Assembly: GCA_964395045.1 (NCBI GenBank)
Contig: CAYNBE010000137.1
Location: 1-10,405, forward strand
Length of the DNA: 10,405 nt
Direction of reading: 5' to 3'
From: UBA1413 sp964395045
GTDB taxonomy: Bacteria; Bacteroidota; Bacteroidia; Bacteroidales; Prolixibacteraceae
Shown: piece by piece, positions 1-6,390 of the stretch
Layout of the letters: each line of letters starts with the position of its first letter
How positions within the stretch are numbered: position 1 is the first letter of the stretch
The notes under the pieces: model-generated
Seen by the model: the letters and a program-made list of their open reading frames with translations, nothing else
What the model was told of the DNA's origin: nothing
Database searches by the model: none
Made by a program: the position numbers and the translations under genes

Positions 1-128
1 CAATCGCATTGCAGGGGGTATTGTATCTGTGGATTCTCCAGCCTTCGATTAAGGAGATATTTGTGATCTCAGGATTTTCCACCATTTTCAGGATATTCGA
101 TTCGCTGGAGGAAGCGCTCGAAGAATAA
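1..128 (+). CDS. 3' end of a STAS-domain protein (anti-sigma factor antagonist type), cut by the left edge
   Basis: Only the last 41 codons are visible, in the frame starting at base 3, with a TAA stop at 126-128. They read through a proline-containing turn (LQPSIKEIF) into VISGFSTIFRIFDSLEEAL. This is the usual last beta strand and C-terminal helix of STAS proteins of the SpoIIAA/RsbV family: a P-x-I/V-K-E-I-F turn, a Gly-Phe before the last helix, then an acidic SxEEA helix. In that family the protein is a switch that binds a kinase/anti-sigma factor when its conserved serine is unphosphorylated. That serine would lie upstream of the window, so I cannot say whether it is present. The stop is 3 bp before the next ATG, so the gene is the upstream member of the ABC transporter operon. 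The visible end is too short to tell a stand-alone STAS protein from a longer fusion. Family assignment is fairly secure; the partner is unknown. Confidence 0.7.
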   Translation, partial: IALQGVLYLWILQPSIKEIFVISGFSTIFRIFDSLEEALEE

Positions 129-131
129 CTG

Positions 132-2060
132 ATGAAGATCAGGAAATTTCTCAATGGGATTCTGGCAATAGCATTTGCCGGGATGATATTGCTGGTTTCC
201 GATCTTCAAAACCGTAGTTCCCAGCGGATTAAAGATTCTGGTTTCATTCCGGCAAAGGAGGGTATGGTTGCCGTTAAAGGACGGCATTACTCCATCGGGC
301 TCACCTATTTCGGGCCTGATGCGACTTTTGATATGACTATGCGTGGCCTGTGGGACGGACTAAAAGAACTGGGGTTCGTGAAAGACAGCAACCTGACCGT
401 TATCGCTCAACATGCAAACGGGGAGATGAGCCAGCTTCATCCCATTCATCTGAATATGGATAACCAGGATGTAGATCTGATCCTGGTAACATCAACCCCT
501 GGAATTACAGCCGCCCTTTCTGCAGTAAAAAAACACCCGCTGGTCTTCACCATGTCGTACACACCCCTCGAAGCGGGGGCCGGCAAAAGTTACACCGACC
601 ATCATCCGGGAATCACCGGAGTGGGCTCATTTCCCCCCGTTGAAAAAACGATTGACTTTATTACAGATATTATTCCGGGTACCCGGAAAATCGGTACCGT
701 ATACAATTCATCCGAAGTAAACTCATCAAAAGTCGTTGCCCGGGCCCGTGAATACACCAGGGAAAAAGGACTGGAGCTCATTGAAACCACGGTAGTGAAC
801 AGTTCGGAAGTATATCAGGCAACTTTTGCCCTTAGCATGAAGAACATCGATGCAGTCTGGATTACCGGCGACAACACGGCAATCCAGGCTTTTCACGGGA
901 TTGTGAAAGTCTGCCGGGAAAAGCGGATTCCTTTGTTTGTAAACGATGTAGACATCATGCCCGAAGGGGCACTTGCGGCAATTGGTGTCGGATGGTACAA
1001 CACCGGGCTTCATACTGCACCGGTGGTTGCCCGTGTCCTGAACGGCGAAAACACATCGGGAATCCCCATCGAAAACTATGTGGTAGAACAGATTTCCCTG
1101 AACCATGATCTGGCAGCTGAATTGAATATCCGGTTTCCGGAGAAATACCTGCAGGCAAGTGAAAGCACAACACCTCCAAAAAAGGTAAAAAAGATGTGCC
1201 TCCTTCATTATGTCGACAGTCCCGTTTCGGAAGATGCCGAAAGAGGCATCAGAGATGAACTGAAAAACATGGGAATGACCGAAGGGAAAGACTTTACCCT
1301 CAAGGTGTTCAATGCACAGGGTGATATATCGGTTCTGAACAACATCGCGGGAGCGGTTGCAGCCGATCAATGGGATTTGATATTCACCCTTTCCACTCCT
1401 ACCATTCAGATGTGTTCGAAAAAGATCACCCATTCACCCATAGTATTTACAAATGTGGGCGATCCGGTACGGTCGGGGCTTGGTGAGTCGTACGAAAAAC
1501 ATTTGCCTAATATCACAGGGATTTCGACCATGAGCCGGTTCGAAGAACTGGTCATTCTTGTCAGGGAAAGCATCCCCGGAATTAAAAAGATCGGAACCGT
1601 GTACACTCCGGGTGAAATCAATTCGGTTTCCTACATGGAAGAGCTGGACAAGGTTGCCCGCCTGCACGGACTGACGCTTATAACCTCACCGGCCAATGCC
1701 ACATCAGATGTAACCGAAGCTGCCACAGCTCTTGTAAACAGGGGAATCGAAGCATTTACCCAGATATCCGACAACCTGACCAGCAGTTGCGGGACTTCCA
1801 TCATTAAAGTTGCATACGATACAAAAACTCCCTATTTTTCTTATGTGGGCAAACAAATCGACCAGGGGGCCATTGCCATCGTTTCAAGCGATTACTATTA
1901 CGCAGGCATCGACGCGGTATTACTTGCCAAACAGGTACTCGATGGGAGGTCACCGGGAGATATCCCTTTCAGGAAAGTATCGAGGTCGCTGGTGGAAGTA
2001 AATAAAAAAGCCATGGAATATTTCAAGGTCAGGGTACCTGATAAATACGGGGCAAAATAA
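132..2060 (+). CDS. Membrane-anchored tandem ABC substrate-binding protein (two TrpX-like domains)
   Basis: This 642-residue protein has a short basic N-terminus (KIRK), one hydrophobic segment at about residues 8-23, then two copies of the same periplasmic-binding fold, about 52-340 and 353-636, joined by a short linker. The fold matches the ABC_sub_bind family (PF04392, the TrpX-like group): an N-terminal hydrophobic strand, a DL-I-STP strand, a SY-x3-H-P-x-ITG segment, IPG-x2-KIGTVY, and a terminal IP strand. The two copies are in exact register: DLILVTSTP at 115 and DLIFTLSTP at 415, IPGTRKIGTVY at 181 and IPGIKKIGTVY at 481, so the repeat period is 300 residues. There is no lipobox cysteine and no obvious signal peptidase site, so it is probably held in the inner membrane facing the periplasm. 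This is unlike the usual single-domain lipoprotein of about 320 residues. It should deliver ligand to the permease encoded downstream. The ligand is unknown; relatives include tryptophan/aromatic amino acid binders. Confidence 0.88.
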   Translation: MKIRKFLNGILAIAFAGMILLVSDLQNRSSQRIKDSGFIPAKEGMVAVKGRHYSIGLTYFGPDATFDMTMRGLWDGLKELGFVKDSNLTVIAQHANGEMSQLHPIHLNMDNQDVDLILVTSTPGITAALSAVKKHPLVFTMSYTPLEAGAGKSYTDHHPGITGVGSFPPVEKTIDFITDIIPGTRKIGTVYNSSEVNSSKVVARAREYTREKGLELIETTVVNSSEVYQATFALSMKNIDAVWITGDNTAIQAFHGIVKVCREKRIPLFVNDVDIMPEGALAAIGVGWYNTGLHTAPVVARVLNGENTSGIPIENYVVEQISLNHDLAAELNIRFPEKYLQASESTTPPKKVKKMCLLHYVDSPVSEDAERGIRDELKNMGMTEGKDFTLKVFNAQGDISVLNNIAGAVAADQWDLIFTLSTPTIQMCSKKITHSPIVFTNVGDPVRSGLGESYEKHLPNITGISTMSRFEELVILVRESIPGIKKIGTVYTPGEINSVSYMEELDKVARLHGLTLITSPANATSDVTEAATALVNRGIEAFTQISDNLTSSCGTSIIKVAYDTKTPYFSYVGKQIDQGAIAIVSSDYYYAGIDAVLLAKQVLDGRSPGDIPFRKVSRSLVEVNKKAMEYFKVRVPDKYGAK

Positions 2061-2067
2061 ACAGGAT

Positions 2068-3168
2068 GTGAAAAACCATCACTCTATAAAATTCACAGGA
2101 TTCCTGAAAGGGATTGGTTCCCTTTTCATTGCAGGATTGATCCTGCTCATTGCCGACCGGTCGAACAGGAATGTTCCCGGGGAAGATGAAATGAACCGGT
2201 CGGGGAAAATGATCCGGCAGGACACACTTTCAGGCAGAAACATCCGTTTTTTTCAACCGCCTGTGAGAATGGCCATTGTCCACTACGTACTTTCGCCCGA
2301 TTGCGAAGACGTCACATCCGGGATTTTACAGCGTTTTAAAGAACTCGGCCATCTCAGAAACAATGATTTTTCACTTGATGAATATATCGCAAATGCCGAT
2401 GCCGCCACTCTGAACAACATTGTAAGGGTGGTTTCGGAAAAAAAATACGACCTGATTTTTTCGACCATCCTGGCCACCACGCAAGCGCTTTCAAAACAGA
2501 TAAAGGATGTACCCATTCTGTTCTCAATTGTAGCCGATCCGGTTGGCAACGGGTTAGGAAAGTCGTATGGGGAACACATCCCCAATCTGACAGGAATTGA
2601 TGGAATGAGTTTTACCGACGAAGGGATTCAGCTGGTTAAAAAATATATCCCTGAGATCAAAACTGCCGGTACCCTTTACAATCCGGGAGAGATGGCAGCC
2701 ATCAGCAGTTTGCGGGAACTCGCCAGATCGTGCCGGGAAAACGGGATTCAACTGATTTCGGTTCCGACGAATTCGGTGACGGAGGTAACAGATGCAACCA
2801 TGAACCTTTGCAGGGGAAAAGTGGATGCAATTTGCCAGATTCCCGACAATTGCACGATTCCAGGTTTTTCGGGTATGGTGAAAGTTACCAGGAAAGAAAG
2901 AGTACCGCTGTTCTGTTTCATCTCAAGCCAGGTAAAACTGGGTGCCATTGCAGCAGTTGCGGGCGACTATGTCCAGCAGGGAAAAGAGGTTGCCGATGTT
3001 GCTGTGGAGGTCGTTCGCGGAAAATCACCTTCCGGGATTCCTTTTTCCAGGCTGAAATATATCAGGACAGTGATAAATCCCAATGCAGCTGAAGCTTATG
3101 GATTAACCACACCCGAAGAGTTGCTCAAAACAGCCGATATGATTATCAGGGAAATTGAAAAAAATTAA
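2068..3168 (+). CDS. Membrane-anchored single-domain ABC substrate-binding protein (TrpX-like)
   Basis: This 366-residue paralogue of the preceding protein has one hydrophobic anchor at about residues 12-29 and one PF04392-type binding domain at about 65-348. It shares with its neighbour the membrane-exit motif LL-[VI]-[SA]-D-x2-NR, and in the domain HYV-x-SP, a DPV turn, GLG-x-SY-x2-H-x-PN-x-TGI, a Y-x-PGE loop, a DN strand and a terminal IPF. It resembles the second domain of the upstream gene more than the first. The start is GTG, 7 bp after the upstream stop. I chose it because the first in-frame ATG (2170) would remove the anchor that both paralogues have. No lipobox cysteine is present. 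The C-terminus extends about 20 residues past the fold as a charged helix. The likely role is a second ligand receptor for the same permease, or a sensor. Substrate unknown. Confidence 0.86.
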   Translation: MKNHHSIKFTGFLKGIGSLFIAGLILLIADRSNRNVPGEDEMNRSGKMIRQDTLSGRNIRFFQPPVRMAIVHYVLSPDCEDVTSGILQRFKELGHLRNNDFSLDEYIANADAATLNNIVRVVSEKKYDLIFSTILATTQALSKQIKDVPILFSIVADPVGNGLGKSYGEHIPNLTGIDGMSFTDEGIQLVKKYIPEIKTAGTLYNPGEMAAISSLRELARSCRENGIQLISVPTNSVTEVTDATMNLCRGKVDAICQIPDNCTIPGFSGMVKVTRKERVPLFCFISSQVKLGAIAAVAGDYVQQGKEVADVAVEVVRGKSPSGIPFSRLKYIRTVINPNAAEAYGLTTPEELLKTADMIIREIEKN

Positions 3169-3178
3169 AACCAAGAAT

Positions 3179-4426
3179 ATGAATAATCTGGAAATTATCA
3201 CTGAGGAACGGGGAGATGAAATGCTCCTTACCTGTTCTGGCAGGTTGGATGCCAACAGGTCGGGCCATTTAAACGACCACATCGAAAAACTGGTCAGGGA
3301 GGGACATTATCACATCGTACTTGACCTGGAGGGAATTGAATACCTCAGTTCGTCGGGGATCAGGACACTTGTGAAGCAATACAAGAACCTCAGTTCGATC
3401 AACGGCTGGCTCTTTATTCAGAAGATGTCGGCAAATGTGGAGCAGGTTCTGAACATGGTTGGGATGGCCGGGATGCTCACCCGGAAGCCTGAGACAACCA
3501 AAAGTCCCACATTTGCTGAAAACAAACCAGAGCAACACGAAGCCCATGGTTTTGTTTTTCACCGGACAGTGCTTTCCCGTGAAGCTAAAACCGGATTAGA
3601 AATATACGGAAAACCGGAACTGACTTTTCTGTCAGGATTTACAAGCCAGGATGCGAGAACTGTCCGATCGGCCAGCCGTCATTTTGCTTTCGGGCTGGGG
3701 GCAATCGGAAATTCGTTCGACGAATGCAGAGAGCGTTTCGGAGAGTATATGATGATGGAAAGAAGCGTGGCATACCTGCCTGCCGACGGGACGAAAAAAC
3801 CGGACTATATGGTCGCAGCCGGCCAACTGGTTGTGCCTTTGACCGAGCTATACGGAATCCACTTTACCGCTGGATTTTCACAATTTTTCCATTTTGAACC
3901 TTCCCGGCTGCCTCATTCCATCAGCCTGAGCCAGTTGGCTGAAGCACTTATGGAGTTTACGGGATATGAAAGAATTGCATTTGTAATGATTGCAGAAAGC
4001 GGCGGACTGATCGGGACTTCTTTGAATACCCCGCCCCTGGAGGGAAGGAAAATATTCTCATTTCCCGAGATCAAAGAGAGTGTCAACTTTACCACGGAAC
4101 CCTCCCACCTGAAAATGCTCACCCTTTCCACCGGATATCTTTCAAACGGTGACAATGGTGAGGCAGAAAAGTTTGTAAGAGCAATGAGCCAGGGGAGCAC
4201 CCTGAAAGGACATGTGCACACTGCCGTCTTTCCTTATATCCCCCTGAAAAGAACCAATATCGACATTCATGAAACCATCGATTTTGTTTTCAACAACGTC
4301 GAACTGACCGACATTCTTCATCTGACGAACGACTTCCGGGAAATTACCGGACAGGGGGATAGCCATTTTATGAAAGGATTCTGCTGGGTTGTTCCCATTG
4401 ATACAGTCAAAATTGTAACTTCATAA
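3179..4426 (+). CDS. STAS-domain protein with an unrecognised C-terminal domain (STAS-X)
   Basis: A 415-residue soluble protein. Residues 1-102 are a complete STAS domain: strand EMLLTCSGRLD, strand HIVLDLEG, the switch loop YLSSSGIRTL with serines at about 57-59, and a C-terminal V-x-MVGM helix. In SpoIIAA/RsbV the serine in this loop is phosphorylated by an HPK-type anti-sigma kinase and dephosphorylated by a PP2C phosphatase. Residues about 115-415 form an alpha/beta domain that I do not recognise, here called X. Features include a Gly-rich stretch (FGLGAIGNSF), a PDYMV segment, and FTGYERIAFVMIAESGG. X appears related to the middle of the convergent kinase fusion at 6391-8631. An in-frame TTG at 3155 would add eight residues and overlap the upstream gene. 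I prefer the ATG because translation from it starts right at the first STAS strand, 10 bp after the upstream stop. Its place between the binding proteins and the permease implies a transporter-linked regulatory role. Confidence 0.78.
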   Translation: MNNLEIITEERGDEMLLTCSGRLDANRSGHLNDHIEKLVREGHYHIVLDLEGIEYLSSSGIRTLVKQYKNLSSINGWLFIQKMSANVEQVLNMVGMAGMLTRKPETTKSPTFAENKPEQHEAHGFVFHRTVLSREAKTGLEIYGKPELTFLSGFTSQDARTVRSASRHFAFGLGAIGNSFDECRERFGEYMMMERSVAYLPADGTKKPDYMVAAGQLVVPLTELYGIHFTAGFSQFFHFEPSRLPHSISLSQLAEALMEFTGYERIAFVMIAESGGLIGTSLNTPPLEGRKIFSFPEIKESVNFTTEPSHLKMLTLSTGYLSNGDNGEAEKFVRAMSQGSTLKGHVHTAVFPYIPLKRTNIDIHETIDFVFNNVELTDILHLTNDFREITGQGDSHFMKGFCWVVPIDTVKIVTS

Positions 4427-4438
4427 TACTATACAGCC

Positions 4439-5386
4439 ATGTCACTGCTAATAGGATCAACAACCATCGGACTAATCCTGGCTTTTCTTGCACTGGGCAT
4501 CTTCATCAGTTTCAGGATATTTGAGTTTCCGGATATTACCGCAGAAGGGTCTTTCACCTTCGGTGCGGCAACCGCATCGGCCCTCATTGTTGCAAATGTC
4601 AATCCCATCCTTGCCATCCTGGCAGCTTTCATCGCCGGGATGATTGCAGGTGCTGCCACAGGAATCATTCACACACGGTTCAATATCAATCCCCTGCTTT
4701 CGGGAATTCTGGTGATGACTGCACTTTACTCGGTAAACCTTCACATCATGGGTAAAAGCAATATCCCGCTCCTGAACGAATCAACGGTATTTACCTGGAT
4801 TGAAAATTTTTCGGGATCAGTTTCCGGAGCCGACAGCAAAACCATGATCATCGGATGGGAAGTTGCTACAAAAGACCTCTGGACTCTTTTGTTTTGTTTT
4901 CTTGCCATTCTCATATTCTGCTTCATCCTCTGGTGGTTTTTCAGGACGAACCTGGGTACGGCTATGCGTGCCACAGGCGACAACGCTCAGATGATCAGAG
5001 CACTGGGAGTCAACACAAAACTACTTATCATAGCCGGGGTCGCCCTTTCAAACGGCTTTATCGCCCTGGCTGGGGCCATACTTGCACAGTACCAGGGATT
5101 CGCCGATGTTCAGATGGGACTTGGCATGATGGTCTGGGGGCTGGCCAGTGTAATCATCGGTGAAGCCATCATCAACGACAACAGCCTCGGATTTATCATC
5201 ACAGGTGCCGTATTGGGTTCAGTTCTTTTCCGGCTCCTGGTTGCCATAGCCCTTCGCTGGGGATTGAACCCCAACGACCTGAAGATCATCACGGCCCTCT
5301 TTGTATTCATTGCCCTGATACTTCCCGGCATCATGAAAAAATATAAAAAACTGACCTTTAAAAGAAAAGAAAATGCTGTCAATTGA
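4439..5386 (+). CDS. ABC transporter permease (COG4120 / BPD_transp_2 type, TrpY-like)
   Basis: A 315-residue integral membrane protein with about eight or nine hydrophobic segments, roughly at residues 8-26, 40-55, 58-77, 87-103, 147-167, 194-215, 228-245, 251-272 and 282-299. It ends in a basic cytoplasmic tail (KKYKKLTFKRK). The cytoplasmic loop FFRTNLGTAMRATGDN followed by ALGVNT (about 167-193) is the ATPase-contacting region typical of the branched-chain amino acid/ribose-type permease superfamily (PF02653). The combination of this permease with a PF04392-type binding protein and a COG1101-type ATPase is the known gene set of TrpXYZ-like importers. It starts 12 bp after the STAS-X gene and overlaps the ATPase gene by 14 bp, so translational coupling is likely. 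It would form a homodimeric channel in the inner membrane. Length is normal for the family and no defects are seen. Substrate is not deducible. Confidence 0.9.
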   Translation: MSLLIGSTTIGLILAFLALGIFISFRIFEFPDITAEGSFTFGAATASALIVANVNPILAILAAFIAGMIAGAATGIIHTRFNINPLLSGILVMTALYSVNLHIMGKSNIPLLNESTVFTWIENFSGSVSGADSKTMIIGWEVATKDLWTLLFCFLAILIFCFILWWFFRTNLGTAMRATGDNAQMIRALGVNTKLLIIAGVALSNGFIALAGAILAQYQGFADVQMGLGMMVWGLASVIIGEAIINDNSLGFIITGAVLGSVLFRLLVAIALRWGLNPNDLKIITALFVFIALILPGIMKKYKKLTFKRKENAVN

Positions 5387-6185
5387 AAAAATACGCAAAA
5401 CCTTCAATGCGGGAACCGTAAATGAAGTAAAGGCATTACAGGGAGTATCCCTCCGGATCGATGACGGCGATTTCGTCTGCGTCCTGGGTACCAACGGGTC
5501 AGGAAAATCATCCCTGCTGAACGCAGTGGCAGGGACTTTTCTGGTCGATGAAGGAGCCATTCATCTCGATGGGACCGATATCACCAGATGGAGCGAACAC
5601 AAACGGGCCAGATACATCGGGAGGGTTTTTCAAAATCCCTTCAGCGGGACAGCACCCAATATGTCGATCCAGGAAAACCTTGCCCTCGCTGTAAAGCGTG
5701 GAAAGAAAAGGGGGCTTGGATGGGGCCTTCCCCGCACCCTGATCCAGGACTTCCGGAAAATGGTCAAACCATTGCAGATGGGGATGGAGGAAAGACTCGA
5801 AAATCCGATTGGAAAACTGTCAGGGGGACAGCGGCAGGCCCTCACCCTTTTGATGGCTACTGCATTGAAGCCCAATCTTCTGCTGCTCGACGAACATACG
5901 GCAGCACTCGATCCGAAAACCGCTGCCAAAGTGATTGACCTGACCCAGCAAGTCATTTCAAAAGATCATCTGACCACCCTGATGGTGACCCATTCCATGC
6001 AGCAGGCTGTCAACCTGGGCAATCGCATCATTATGATGCACCATGGCAAAATCGCCTATGATTTCAAGGACGATGACAAGAAACGGCTCAAGGTGAACGA
6101 CCTCCTGACCCTCTTTGACGAACTCCGTCAGAAAGACAATATTGATCCCTCTGTCGTTACCCTGCTGGAGACATCCTATATATAA
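5373..6185 (+). CDS. ABC transporter ATP-binding protein (COG1101 / TrpZ-like)
   Basis: A 270-residue ATPase with every catalytic motif intact: Walker A GTNGSGKS (39-46), Q-loop FQNP with Gln at about 87, signature LSGGQ (149-153), Walker B LLLLDE (169-174, Glu as general base), D-loop at about 177-181, and switch His in MVTHS at about 207. The sequence HTAALDPKTA after Walker B is typical of the COG1101 subfamily that pairs with COG4120 permeases. The start ATG lies 14 bp inside the permease gene, which indicates coupled translation and fixed stoichiometry. It energises import from the cytoplasmic face of the inner membrane. It is the last gene of the + strand operon; the next gene is convergent. 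Assignment as an ABC ATPase is certain, the subfamily likely, the transported ligand unknown. Confidence 0.94.
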   Translation: MLSIEKIRKTFNAGTVNEVKALQGVSLRIDDGDFVCVLGTNGSGKSSLLNAVAGTFLVDEGAIHLDGTDITRWSEHKRARYIGRVFQNPFSGTAPNMSIQENLALAVKRGKKRGLGWGLPRTLIQDFRKMVKPLQMGMEERLENPIGKLSGGQRQALTLLMATALKPNLLLLDEHTAALDPKTAAKVIDLTQQVISKDHLTTLMVTHSMQQAVNLGNRIIMMHHGKIAYDFKDDDKKRLKVNDLLTLFDELRQKDNIDPSVVTLLETSYI

Positions 6186-6390
6186 CAACCTGCTGCCATT
6201 TGGACAGGCATTTTCTGAAAAATATCCACGCAGGAGTAACCACCCTGATATGTGCCGGCAGAACTTTTATCCTTCAGGATATTGAAAACCGGCATTCCGG
6301 GACAGAAAAAAGAAATCCAGGGAGTTGCCATCCTGACAATAACTTCCCGAAAGATAGCCGATAAGGCAGAAAGCTGGATTCGGGCTTTGC
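6186..6390. other. Convergent intergenic spacer with a nested inverted repeat
   Basis: This 205-bp spacer lies between two convergent genes, where terminators for both would be expected. The only structure I see is an outer inverted repeat TGCCGG (6253-6258) / CCGGCA (6289-6294) enclosing a small hairpin TATCC-TTCA-GGATA (6268-6281). Neither strand has the U-rich run that a classical intrinsic terminator needs, so termination here is unproven. No convincing small gene is present. Confidence 0.35.

Noticed and set aside
2..40. Apparent frameshift in the upstream STAS gene: the second frame reads IAGGIVSVD and the third reads LQPSIKEIF.
   Set aside because: The third frame alone gives a hydrophobic strand of the right length before the QPSIKEIF turn (QG in place of the common GG), so no shift is needed. 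A miscounted run of five Gs at 14-18 remains possible, but too little of the gene is visible to argue it.
726..1433. Long minus-strand open frame of 235 codons inside the tandem binding protein gene.
   Set aside because: It is antisense to a well-supported conserved gene, has low-complexity cysteine-rich wording and no recognisable domain; it is a shadow frame.
3155..3181. TTG at 3155 as the start of the STAS-X protein.
   Set aside because: It overlaps the upstream coding end and adds eight lysine-rich residues not seen before STAS domains; the ATG at 3179 fits the operon spacing better.
6253..6294. Nested inverted repeat as an intrinsic terminator for the converging genes.
   Set aside because: Short stems and no T-run on either strand; listed only as a feature of the spacer.
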